From contig CAMHQD010000013.1 in NCBI GenBank assembly GCA_946187345.1, positions 1 to 57,111 of the forward strand: a DNA stretch of 57,111 nucleotides. The letters run 5' to 3'. The stretch comes from an uncultured Porphyromonadaceae bacterium (GTDB taxonomy: Bacteria; Bacteroidota; Bacteroidia; Bacteroidales; Muribaculaceae). Under the pieces are notes generated by a model, which saw nothing but the letters and a program-made list of their open reading frames with translations, made no database searches and was not told the origin of the DNA. The position numbers were made by a program, and so were the translations under genes. Each line of letters opens with the position of its first letter. Positions within the stretch are counted from its first letter, which is position 1. Shown piece by piece: positions 34,424 through 43,600 of this stretch.

Positions 34424-35281
34424 CTATCCTAAATCGGTCACCACCCCATGATATGAAACCAAGCCCGGCATCGATGAACGAACAATCTTTCGGACAGTAG
34501 CGCCAAAATCGGCAGCCACCTCAAGCAAGATGTTGCTATATGTTGTGGCTATGGCCCCCATGCAGCACACCGGATGACACATATAATCATAGTTGGCGAT
34601 ATTACGGGTAAAGAAGCGCATCAGTTCATCGTACACGAGGTCGTGAACGTATGGACTGTCGAGGTGCTCGGCAAGGAAAAACGAGTAAGAGCGCAGGTTG
34701 CGGTTTGCCTCAGGATTATTGTAGACGGCATCCATAACATCGTCCACGGTGATGTGGAAGTGGTCAAAGAATGCTTGCCGCAGCGGCATTGGCGCAACCT
34801 CCTTGAGGCAGTCGCCCACGAGCAGCCGTCCCAACGCCGCCCCACTGCCTTCGTCACCGAGAATAAAACCTCCGGCGCGCACATTCTTGACGATGCGCTC
34901 GCCATCGTAGTGACATGAGTTGCTGCCGGTGTCCATAATACACGCTAAACCCGGCTCGTGTTGCAACAGGCCGCGAGCAGCTCCTAACAGATCGCTCATC
35001 ACCGTCACAGGGGTACGGAACTGCGCCACGAGAGATGCCTCGACTATCTTGTTCTTCTCAGGCGACGAACAACCGGCGCCATAGTAGAAAACGTGGCTCC
35101 AACGGTGGCGGAAGAAAGGCTCTGGCAGTTCAAGACGAATGATGTGGCTGATGTCGCGCCGCGAATGGAAATGCGGATTCATGCCGGCCGTGAAAGCGCG
35201 CTCCACCACCGTGGAGCCATCAACAATGGTCCACTCGGTGCGGATGCTGCTGCTCTCTGCTATGACAATCGGCGCGCTCAT
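34424..35281 (-). CDS. BadF/BadG-type ATPase, N-acetylglucosamine kinase-like
   Basis: 285 residues, cytosolic, actin-like ATPase fold. 'SSSIRTEWTIVDG' (about 10-22) is the phosphate-1 region, 'YYGAGCSSPEK' near 67, 'CIMDTGSNSCHYDG' near 115 the phosphate-2/substrate region, and 'GGFILGDEGSGAALGRLL' near 136 the adenosine-side motif. It matches the Bacteroidales family annotated as GlcNAc kinase-like. It probably phosphorylates an amino sugar. The neighbouring amidase suggests cell-wall sugar recycling. The first residues 'AESSSIRTEW' differ from the usual D-G-G-x-T/S core, so kinase activity is not certain. Confidence 0.85.
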   Translation of the reverse strand: MSAPIVIAESSSIRTEWTIVDGSTVVERAFTAGMNPHFHSRRDISHIIRLELPEPFFRHRWSHVFYYGAGCSSPEKNKIVEASLVAQFRTPVTVMSDLLGAARGLLQHEPGLACIMDTGSNSCHYDGERIVKNVRAGGFILGDEGSGAALGRLLVGDCLKEVAPMPLRQAFFDHFHITVDDVMDAVYNNPEANRNLRSYSFFLAEHLDSPYVHDLVYDELMRFFTRNIANYDYMCHPVCCMGAIATTYSNILLEVAADFGATVRKIVRSSMPGLVSYHGVVTDLG

Positions 35282-35285
35282 TAGT

Positions 35286-35396
35286 TCTATATGAAAGGTT
35301 GACCGTTGACCGTTGACTGTTGACCGTTGACTGTTGACCGTTGGCCGATTCGCCGACCCACGGTAAACGGTAAACGGTAAACGGTAAACTTTTTAT
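35286..35396. repeat. 7-8 nt tandem repeats: 'gttgaccgttgact' and 'ggtaaac'
   Basis: gttgacc/gttgact units recur about every 7-8 nt from 35296 to 35342. Four or more acggtaa units, 7 nt apart, run from 35359 to 35390. It is the gap between the amidase and the sugar-kinase gene on the minus strand. The spacing and absence of distinct spacers rule out a CRISPR array. Confidence 0.75.
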
Positions 35397-37313
35397 TTAA
35401 TATATGATGTCAGCATAGGTGTCGTGGCCCGCTTTCACTTCAACCTCGACCGGCTCATCGAGGGGGCGCGAGGGTACATCGAGGTGGTAGGTGCCAGGCT
35501 TGAGATTGCGGAAGATGAACACGCCGTTGTCGCGCATATCGGTCTTATATGTCGCCACACGGTGGCCGTGCTTATCTTTCAACTCTACCTCAACCCCGCT
35601 CACCGGACGGTAACTGTCACGACCAAACAACTGTCCCTTATAGGAACGCTTTGCCTCGCTGTCAGCGATGACACCGGCGACAAGCCCCTTGCCGCTCTTG
35701 TCCGGTCGCGAGAAGTAGTCGTCAAGTCCCTTGGAAACGACCCAAGCCTCGTGCCAACAGTAGTCGGTGTTGAGCAGTCGGCACCTCTCGGGCACATAGT
35801 CGTGGAAAGTGCCCTCAATGAGCATCGCCGGCAGTTTGTTGTAACGCAGCACGCCCAGGCCCACGCCATATCCCCAATTATAGAATGTATAGTCGCCGGC
35901 TGCACGCTCGGACGCGCTCCACGGCGCGAGTTCGTTGGCTCCGGCATACTTGAGCACTGCCTTGGCAATCTGGTCGCTGCCTTCGCTCTTGGGCTCGCCG
36001 GTGTAGCCGCGGTATAGTGCCAGCGGGAAGTTCATGCGCTTGGCCACGCCGGTGGCATTGCTATGCAGTGCCACAAAGGCATCGGCGCCACTATTGGCGG
36101 CGAGGGCAACGATTTCGAATAGGGGCAGGTCGTCAGCCGTTGTGTTGTTCACTCGCGAGGTCATCACCTGATAGCCTTTATGTGACAATATCTCGCACAG
36201 AGCCTTGCCTTTCTCGAGGTTGCTGTCGCTCTCGTAATACTGCACCGTGGCTCCGGCGGCATCGTTGAGGAACGGACATGGCCGATCGTTGTTGTCGTGA
36301 CCGCCGTGACCGGGGTTGACAAACACGCGTGGACTGATTTTGCCCATATCAAGTCCTCGCATTGCCGGGATGTCATGCGCCTCTCTCTTCACATCGCGAT
36401 TCACACTTTGCACTTTATAGTTTGTGTGATTTAGCACCGCCACGCAGCCTTCACTGTGGCGGCCGCTATATGCCACACGTCCATCGGCACGCGACATGGG
36501 ATAGGACGCGTCCTCATCGGGATCTGTAAGTTCAATCACGGCTCCGCTGCCGTCGGCAGGCAAAGCGACGAGTTGCTGCTTCTTCACCGTGCGGTTGTTG
36601 GCACTCGAGAGCATCGCCACCACATGGTCATTGTCGAGCCACGACGGCATTAGATAATATCCCAAACGTGCCAGCACCTTACCGTTGAGGTCACAAACAT
36701 ATAGACCCTTACCCACAGCGTCGAACACAACCCTCTTGCCATCGGGCGACAATGAGGCCCAAATGTATCCGGCACACTTACCGGCCGGTGCCACCTCCGT
36801 CTTGTGGCCATCATTCATTATCACGAGTTTGCTACCCACAGTGTAGACCCACTTGTCACGCTTGTTTCCTATCACACGGCTCTTGTGCTCGCCTTCGATG
36901 GCCATGCCTGAAGCCGTTGGACAGAGCCTAACCGCACCGTGCTGCGCCTCAAGTTCCACTCGATGGCTGCTATCCGCCGGATTGAAGCTGTGGGCCGTGC
37001 GATAAACAAGGTTGTTCTTGCGCCGCTCCATCGTCACATAGTAGAGACGTCCATCGCCGCCAAAGCGGGCGTCATAGCCCGGCGCGCCAACACTGTCCAC
37101 CACGAGGTCGCTACCTGTGGCCCGGTCGCGCAGGATAAGCCACAAGCCATCAACCGTGCTATAAGCCACATGAGCGGTATCCGGAGAGAGTTGGGGAAAA
37201 TAGGCACGTTCAACTGCCACACAGGTCGAGTCTATCACCGGACGTGGCGGCTGAGCGCAACACGCAATAGTGGCCGTAGCCAGCATCGCGCCAAGTATCA
37301 TTTTTCTTATCAT
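35397..37313 (-). CDS. N-acetylmuramoyl-L-alanine amidase (amidase_3) with N-terminal beta-propeller and C-terminal regulatory-type domain
   Basis: 638 residues. A signal peptide (1-20) precedes a TolB/WD40-like propeller (about 30-320, 'FPQLSPDTAHVAYSTVDG', 'WASLSPDGKRVVFDA'). The amidase_3 domain starts at 'VFVNPGHGGHDN' (about 333), with the next zinc ligand Glu in 'SDSNLEKGK', His in 'VALHSNA' and catalytic Glu in 'LIEGTFHDY'. A carboxypeptidase-regulatory-like/SpaA-type beta domain ends it ('GVEVELKDKHGHRVATYKTD'). It cleaves the amide between MurNAc and the stem peptide in the periplasm. The propeller-amidase combination is unusual and may control localisation. It probably heads the run with the BadF, phosphoesterase and Nudix genes. 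Confidence 0.9.
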   Translation of the reverse strand: MIRKMILGAMLATATIACCAQPPRPVIDSTCVAVERAYFPQLSPDTAHVAYSTVDGLWLILRDRATGSDLVVDSVGAPGYDARFGGDGRLYYVTMERRKNNLVYRTAHSFNPADSSHRVELEAQHGAVRLCPTASGMAIEGEHKSRVIGNKRDKWVYTVGSKLVIMNDGHKTEVAPAGKCAGYIWASLSPDGKRVVFDAVGKGLYVCDLNGKVLARLGYYLMPSWLDNDHVVAMLSSANNRTVKKQQLVALPADGSGAVIELTDPDEDASYPMSRADGRVAYSGRHSEGCVAVLNHTNYKVQSVNRDVKREAHDIPAMRGLDMGKISPRVFVNPGHGGHDNNDRPCPFLNDAAGATVQYYESDSNLEKGKALCEILSHKGYQVMTSRVNNTTADDLPLFEIVALAANSGADAFVALHSNATGVAKRMNFPLALYRGYTGEPKSEGSDQIAKAVLKYAGANELAPWSASERAAGDYTFYNWGYGVGLGVLRYNKLPAMLIEGTFHDYVPERCRLLNTDYCWHEAWVVSKGLDDYFSRPDKSGKGLVAGVIADSEAKRSYKGQLFGRDSYRPVSGVEVELKDKHGHRVATYKTDMRDNGVFIFRNLKPGTYHLDVPSRPLDEPVEVEVKAGHDTYADIIY

Positions 37314-37400
37314 TATTATCGCTTAATATTATCTGTATCCATTTGAAAGTGTAAAATTACAACTTTTTTGTCACAACAATAGCATTATAAGTCACAAAAA

Positions 37401-37433
37401 TTGCAAACTTAAATAAAATTCTGTGTAATTTTG
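37401..37433 (+). promoter_or_regulatory. Promoter of the ABC importer operon
   Basis: TTG (37401-37403) and TAATTTTG (37426-37433) are spaced 22 nt. On the opposite strand TAAGTTTG (complement of 37404-37411) could serve the divergent amidase, so the two promoters may overlap. No Fur box or cobalamin riboswitch is evident in this 150-nt gap. Confidence 0.5.
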
Positions 37434-37464
37434 CACTCACAAAGCGATTCCGACACTTTTTCTA

Positions 37465-38589
37465 ATGAAAGGTATTTTATTTAAGACATTGACTGTATGG
37501 CTCCTGTTGACCGCTGCTGTGGCGTGCACGGGCCGAAATAACGGCGCCACCGTCCCCCCAGCGGCAACTGGCGACACTGCGCCGGCCGCACGGCTGCTCA
37601 CTCTCGAGCAATGCGATGGCTATGAGTTGGCAACTATCGACAATCCGTGGGGCGAAGGCGTGCTGCGACGATACGCCTTAGTGCCTCGCCAAGCCTCCAT
37701 TCCCGACAACCTGCCTGCAGGCACAGTTGTGGTGCGCACACCGGTGAGCCGTGCGCTTGTCTACTCGGTAGTGCACACGAGCGCGCTTAAAGATCTGGGA
37801 GCAGGCAACGCCATCGCAGGTGTGGCCGACGCGCAATTTTTCACCGACCCTGACATCACCGCGCGCGTCGCCGCCGGCGAGATTACCGACTGCGGCTCGA
37901 GTACACAACCCGATGTGGAACGCATTATCCGTCTCGCGCCGGACGCCGTCGTGCTTGACACTTACCAAAGCGCCAACTTCGGGCAGGTGGCACGGCTTGA
38001 CGTGCCTATAATCGAGTGTGCCGACTATATGGAGAACGCACCACTGGGGCGCGCCGAATGGATCAAGTTCTACGGGTCGCTTGTCGGACGGAGGCAAGAG
38101 GCCGACTCAATATATAACGCTGTGGTGAAGCGCTACGAGACATTGCGCGACAGTCGCAACAATGCCACCATACGCCACCCGCGTGTACTCACCGAGAGTG
38201 TTATCGCCGGCGTATGGAACGTGCCCGGCGGCGACAGTTACATGGCAGCCATTATCGCCGACGCCGGCGGTATCTACCCCTGGGCCGACATCAAGACGAC
38301 AGGCTCGCTCAGTCTCGACATTGACCGCGTACTCGCCGTGGCGCAGAATGCCGATGTTTGGCTCATCAAGTCGTTCAACATACACTCGCTGCAAGACCTG
38401 CAACAAGCCAACCCGCTTCACGCCGAGTTCAGAGCGTTCAAGACGGAAAATGTCTACGTGTGTGACACTAACAGCACTCGCCTCTATGAGTTATTCCCTT
38501 TTCATCCGGACATCTTGCTGCGGGAATATATCGACATCTTTGACGGTAACGATAAGGCGACTCGCTTTTTCAAAAAAGTTTCCCAATGA
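37465..38589 (+). CDS. ABC importer substrate-binding lipoprotein (iron-siderophore/cobalamin type)
   Basis: 374 residues. The lipoprotein signal ends at a Cys in 'TAAVACTGRN' (Cys21). The mature part is a class III binding protein (peripla_BP_2): 'VYSVVHTSALKDLGAGNAIAGV' (about 90-115), 'VERIIRLAPDAVVLDT', and the second lobe from about 230 ('GVWNVPGGDSYMAAIIADAGG'). It delivers a metal chelate, heme or corrinoid to the permease. The ligand cannot be told from sequence. Its stop overlaps the permease ATG (ATGA). No TonB receptor is adjacent. Confidence 0.9.
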   Translation: MKGILFKTLTVWLLLTAAVACTGRNNGATVPPAATGDTAPAARLLTLEQCDGYELATIDNPWGEGVLRRYALVPRQASIPDNLPAGTVVVRTPVSRALVYSVVHTSALKDLGAGNAIAGVADAQFFTDPDITARVAAGEITDCGSSTQPDVERIIRLAPDAVVLDTYQSANFGQVARLDVPIIECADYMENAPLGRAEWIKFYGSLVGRRQEADSIYNAVVKRYETLRDSRNNATIRHPRVLTESVIAGVWNVPGGDSYMAAIIADAGGIYPWADIKTTGSLSLDIDRVLAVAQNADVWLIKSFNIHSLQDLQQANPLHAEFRAFKTENVYVCDTNSTRLYELFPFHPDILLREYIDIFDGNDKATRFFKKVSQ

Positions 38590-39620
38590 TGACAAATCGT
38601 TTTGCTATCGTAATGGCTTCCGGCATCACCTTAATGGTAGCATTGGCCGTGGCCTGCCTGCTGATGGGGTCGGTGGATATTGCGCCGGGCGCCGTGTGGG
38701 ACATCATCTGCGGGCACAGTAGCGGCAATACCGCCTGGGACATTATCGTGCTGCGCAGCCGCCTGCCGATGATCGCGACCGCCGCGCTGAGCGGCGCCGC
38801 TCTCGCTGTGGCCGGACTACTGCTACAAACGACATTCGCCAACCCGCTTGCCGGACCGTCAATCCTGGGCGTGAGCGGCGGCGCCGGACTGGGCGTGGCC
38901 GTGGTGATGTTGTGTACCGGCGGCGCGGTGGGCGATTTGGCGGGATTGACAATCGGCAGCAACTTGAGCGTGCTTATGGCCGCTTGGCTCGGTGCCGGGG
39001 CGGTGTTGGCCGTGCTAATCGCCATGGCCGGCGTGGTGCGCAGCAACACGATGCTGCTCATCGTGGGTGTGCTCGTGAGTTACCTCACGGGCAGCGTTGT
39101 CTCGCTGCTGAACTCGCTCGCCACCGAGGAAGGTGTCCACAACTATGTGGCATGGGGCTTCGGCACCTTCAACGCCGTGGGACCCGATAGCCTGCCGTTA
39201 TTCGCCGCCATTATCCTACTTTGCCTTCTTGCCGCCGCCTTGATGGTGAAGCCGCTCAACGCGATGCTGCTCGGCGACCGTTATGCCGCCAACCTGGGAG
39301 TGAACGTGCGGCACTCACGGGTGGCACTTCTCGCCATAACAGGCTTACTCACCGCCACCGTCACAGCCTATTGCGGCCCCATCGGCTTTGTTGGACTTGT
39401 CGTGCCACACATCGCCCGCCTGGCCTTAGCCACGAGCAACCACACGCGGCTTCTGCCTTGTTGTGCCGTGGCCGGAGCGTCAGTCACACTGCTCTGCACT
39501 CTCATCAGCACCGGCGGCAACCACGGCATCATCCCCATCAACGCTATCACGCCCATCATCGGCGTGCCGGTAATCATCTATATCATCCTCAACCGCCGCC
39601 GCATCTCCTACTTCAACTAG
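38586..39620 (+). CDS. FecCD-type ABC importer permease
   Basis: 344 residues, mainly hydrophobic, about 9-10 transmembrane helices. The conserved FecCD segments are present: 'LRSRLPMIATAALSGAALAVAGLLLQTTFANPLA' region, 'GPSILGVSGGAGLGV', and the C-terminal 'GFVGLVVPHIARL' that contacts the ATPase. It forms the inner-membrane channel, as a homodimer in BtuC/FhuB-like systems. It begins inside the stop of the binding-protein gene (4-nt overlap), showing tight coupling, and is followed by the ATPase after 68 nt of short repeats. Confidence 0.93.
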   Translation: MMTNRFAIVMASGITLMVALAVACLLMGSVDIAPGAVWDIICGHSSGNTAWDIIVLRSRLPMIATAALSGAALAVAGLLLQTTFANPLAGPSILGVSGGAGLGVAVVMLCTGGAVGDLAGLTIGSNLSVLMAAWLGAGAVLAVLIAMAGVVRSNTMLLIVGVLVSYLTGSVVSLLNSLATEEGVHNYVAWGFGTFNAVGPDSLPLFAAIILLCLLAAALMVKPLNAMLLGDRYAANLGVNVRHSRVALLAITGLLTATVTAYCGPIGFVGLVVPHIARLALATSNHTRLLPCCAVAGASVTLLCTLISTGGNHGIIPINAITPIIGVPVIIYIILNRRRISYFN

Positions 39621-39688
39621 CATGTTGCATGTAGCATATAGCAGGTAGCATGTGGCATGTAAGAATTATGAATTATGAATTGTGAAAT
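39621..39688. repeat. Short-period repeats between permease and ATPase genes
   Basis: Units of the type gtagcat/ggcatgt (39623-39660) followed by gaattatgaattgtgaa-type units (39664-39700) about every 9 nt. The second set runs into the ATPase start codon. The first set resembles the repeats at 6905-6945. Confidence 0.65.
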
Positions 39689-40483
39689 ATGAACTGTGAA
39701 TTGGAAGAAATTCTCACCACACGCGACCTCGCCGTGGGTTATCGCGACGGCAAACGTGTGAAGCGATTGTTGGAAAATGTGAATCTCGGGTTGCGTAGCG
39801 GCCGCCTCACCGCCCTGCTGGGCCGCAACGGTGCAGGCAAGTCCACCTTGTTGCGCGCTTTGTCACGCGGCGACAAGCCGATTGACGGCACAATAATGCT
39901 GCGCGGCGTTGACATCGGCACGTTGAGCAATGACGAATGGTCGCGCCTCGTTGCTATCGTTACCACCGACCGCATCGCTGCCGGAGCACTCACTGTGACC
40001 GAACTCGTTGCCCTCGGACGGCAACCTTATACCGGACTGCTTGGACGGCTCGACGCCGACGACCGCGACATTGTGGCCGACGCCATCGCTGCCGTAGGTC
40101 TCAATGACAAAGCCTCTCGATATATCGCTACATTAAGCGATGGCGAACGGCAGAAAGCCATGGTCGCGCGTGCACTGGCCCAACAAACACCAATCATCAT
40201 GCTCGACGAGCCGACCGCCTTCCTCGACGTGGCCAGCCGCATCGACATCCTGCGACTGTTGAGACACGTCACCGATGACCTCGGACGCACAATTCTTCTC
40301 TCCACCCACGACATCAGCCAAACTCTCACCGTCACTGACGACCTATGGGTCATTGACCGCGAGGGACACGTCCATAGCGGCAAGAGCACAGACCTCATCT
40401 CCAATGGCACACTAAACAACGTCTTTCCGGTTGGTTCGGTTCGGTTCAACCCCGAACACATGGACTACGAAGCAATTAAATGA
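39689..40483 (+). CDS. ABC importer ATP-binding protein (FecE/BtuD type)
   Basis: 264 residues. Walker A 'GRNGAGKST' (about 45-53), Q-loop region near 'VTTDRI', signature degenerate 'LSDGERQK' (about 150-157), Walker B 'IIMLDEPTAFLD' and H-loop 'LLSTHDI'. It powers the preceding permease. The signature has Asp in place of the usual Gly at its third position (LSDGE), which is common in this subfamily. It is the last gene of the operon. The exact start is uncertain because the upstream repeats contain several in-frame-like ATGs; the chosen ATG gives the best N-terminus. Confidence 0.9.
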   Translation: MNCELEEILTTRDLAVGYRDGKRVKRLLENVNLGLRSGRLTALLGRNGAGKSTLLRALSRGDKPIDGTIMLRGVDIGTLSNDEWSRLVAIVTTDRIAAGALTVTELVALGRQPYTGLLGRLDADDRDIVADAIAAVGLNDKASRYIATLSDGERQKAMVARALAQQTPIIMLDEPTAFLDVASRIDILRLLRHVTDDLGRTILLSTHDISQTLTVTDDLWVIDREGHVHSGKSTDLISNGTLNNVFPVGSVRFNPEHMDYEAIK

Positions 40484-40658
40484 AATGGCTTCAGTTGACA
40501 GTGGAACGCAGATAGCCACAACTGCTATCATGTTTTTCTCCCGTGAGTTCTCGTAGACGATCGCAAATCTTTTTGTCCTTTTTCTAAAAAAATTGCCTTT
40601 AGAAACTTTATTGCCGCTTAATTTAGCGAAATTCGTTAGATTTATTGAATAAATGTGC

Positions 40659-40666
40659 TAACTTTG
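40659..40666 (+). promoter_or_regulatory. tamB -7 element
   Basis: TAACTTTG lies 13 nt before the tamB ATG; no clear -33 TTG at the right distance. The upstream gap (40484-40658) also contains a decayed run of decamer-like units (cccgtgagtt, ctcgtagacg, 40542-40561) but no partner arm. Confidence 0.5.
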
Positions 40667-40679
40667 CAGCCACAAAGCA

Positions 40680-43600
40680 ATGAATGACGAGAGTCACGAC
40701 ATAGGCACAACTCCCCAAGCCCTTAACCAAGCCGGGGAAACGACAGTCAAGCCACGCTGTTGGTGGAAAGTGTTACTGTGGACACTGCTGGCACTATTGA
40801 TGCTGGTGGTGGCGTTGCCATTGACTCTCTACATTCCGTGGGTACAAAACAAGGTCGCGCAATACGCATGCCAAAAAGCCAGCGAAGCCACCGGCATGGA
40901 CATCGGTCTGGACCGCATCCTTATCGAGTGGCCGCTGGACGTGAGCGTTGACGGGCTGCGCGTTGTGCAACCAACCGGCGACACTCTTGTAGCGGCCGAC
41001 AACCTCACAGCGCGACTGGCTCTATTGCCGTTGATTGACCTGCAGGTGGAGGCCGACAGCGCTTGGTTAACGGGCGCTCGCGTGCACTTTATCACAGAGG
41101 ACTCATCACTCGTGCTGCACGCCGCCGGCCGGAGGCTTGACGTGGGCCGTGCTCAAGTGAATCTCAATGACAACAAGGTTGATATTGACAACGCTACGCT
41201 CACCGGCGGAAACGTAAGCCTATCTTACCTCGCCGATAAAGCCGTTGACACTCCCGATGACGAACCGTCAGCACCGTGGCTTATCACAGCCCGCCACCTT
41301 GCCCTGCGCGAGGTGAACTACACGATGGATCTATTGCCCACAATCGACAAACTCGACGTAAAAAGCGGCGACATCGACGTCTTTGACGGCATGGTGGACA
41401 CCGGTCGGCAGATTGTCAAGGTGGGCAGCGCGACAGCCGATGGACTATCGGCCGACTACCGCTACCCCACCGCCGCCGATGCCGCGCGATATGCCGCGGC
41501 CCACCCCGTGCCGCAGAGCGAGCCCTCGGCGGACAGCCCATGGACCGTCACTGTCGACAGTGTGCGCATCAGCAACGCAGCCGCAACTTACGCACTCTCC
41601 GGCCATGAGGGCACGGGGGGATTCGACCCGGACCATATCTCGCTGACAGATGTCGCTATCGCCGTAGATAGCATCACCAATCGCGGCATTGACACCGACC
41701 TCACCATCCGCCACTTGGCGGCAACCGACCGCAGCGGCCTGCGCCTGACCGACGCCGGCGGCCATGTGGTCGTCGACTCGCTTGGTGTTAACCTCGACAA
41801 CGTGAGTGTCGCGACACAATTGAGCGACCTCACCGTGGACGGTCGTTTTGACTACGCCGCTCTCGATGACACCCCAACCGGCCAACTGCGCCTCAACACG
41901 CGCGGAAACATCGCCCTGCAGGAAATCATCAAGGCCGCCCCGACGCTCAAACCACTGCTTGACGGCGTACCGCAAGTGAGACCGTTGGCCATCAGCGGTA
42001 GCATCGCCGGCGACAGCCGCAGCATCAAGTTCACCGATGTGCACGCCGATATGCCACGTTATATCACCGCCACCGCATCCGGAACGATAGTCAACCCACT
42101 CGACCCCGACCGCATGGGTGGAACGGTTAATTTTGACGCCAACCTTGCCAACATTGACTTCGTCAAGCCTCTGGCCCTCTCGCCCGACCTGCAAAACCAA
42201 GTAGCCTTGCCGCCGATGCGCGTGAGCGGCAACGCCACGCTTCACGGCGACGCGATAAGCGCCGATGCCGACATTGCGATTGCCAACTCAGGCCAAGCCG
42301 TGGGACACGTCGCACTGAACACAGTTTCACAAGCCTACGACATTGACCTCAGCGCGCAGGCACTGCCAGTCAAAGCCCTACTGCCCACTTACGGTATCGG
42401 CGCCGTCACCGGCACCATCCGTGCCAGCGGTAGCGGCTTTGACTTCACCAATCCCGCCTCCGCCATCGACGCCCACATCAACCTTGAGAGCGCCGAGGTG
42501 AACGGTATCACATACCGTGACCTGCAATTTGACGGACGACTCGGTGCCGGCACCTTTGACGGCCGCCTGCTGTCGTCAAACGACAACTGCGACATGGACG
42601 TCGACCTCGATGGCAGCATCGATGGCGACCGCTACATCGTCAACGCCACCGGACGCGTCTATGCCATCGACCTCCAGACGATGGGTCTCACCACAGAACG
42701 ATGTGATGGCAAGGGACTGGTGAACCTGCGTTGCGACATGGACGTGGCCCGCAAGACCGGCATGATGGACGTTAAACTGACTGATGTCAGTTGGCGCTTC
42801 GGCAACAACCGCTTTGTGGCCGACAGCGCCTCGCTCGCCGCCACCGCCGGCGACAGCGACATCACAGCCTCGTTCATCAACGAGGACACCCACATCGACT
42901 TTAACGCCGCCTGTGGCATCGACACGCTGCTCACGCGCCTGAAGCGAGCCTCGGACATCGCCATGAGCCTCATTGAGCAACGAGCATTAGACATCGACAC
43001 GCTGCAAGAAGCGCTGCCGCCTTTCTCGCTGCGCGCCACCCTGGGCCGCGACGGTGTGCTGCAGCGCATGGCCGGCAACTATGACATCGACTTCCGCGAC
43101 GCGGCATTCAATATGCGCAACGACACTGCCTTCTTTGCCGACGCGGCCATCCATTCGATGAGCATCGGCACCACTACCATCGACACGCTCACGCTCGACG
43201 CCGGCCAATGGCGCGGCCGCTATCTGGCCTTTAACGCCCACATGGGCAACCGGCGCGGCACATGGGACGAATTCGCTCAAGTCGATATCAACGGCGGCAT
43301 CAAGGGCTCGACAGTCGACTTCCTCGTCACCCAACGCGACATCACCGGCAACACCGGTTACCGGGTGGGAGCCAACGCCACACTCACCGAGAGTTCCGTC
43401 GTCACACGCCTCTTCCCGTCGCGCCCCATCATCGGGTATCGCGAGTGGGCTATCAACGACGACAACTTCTTCAACCTGGATTATCACACGCGGATGATTG
43501 ACGCCAACGTGAACCTGCGCAGCAACGCCAGTGCCGTGAGGTTTGTCACCGAGCGCCAAGCCGGCGCGACCACCGAGCGCATCCTCGTGGACATTGACAG

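Noticed and set aside
35286-35396. CRISPR array
   Set aside because: Repeats are 7-8 nt with no unique spacers, and no cas gene is nearby.
37314-37464. Cobalamin riboswitch or Fur box upstream of the ABC importer
   Set aside because: The gap is short and AT-rich and I could not find the conserved B12-box or a Fur-like palindrome.
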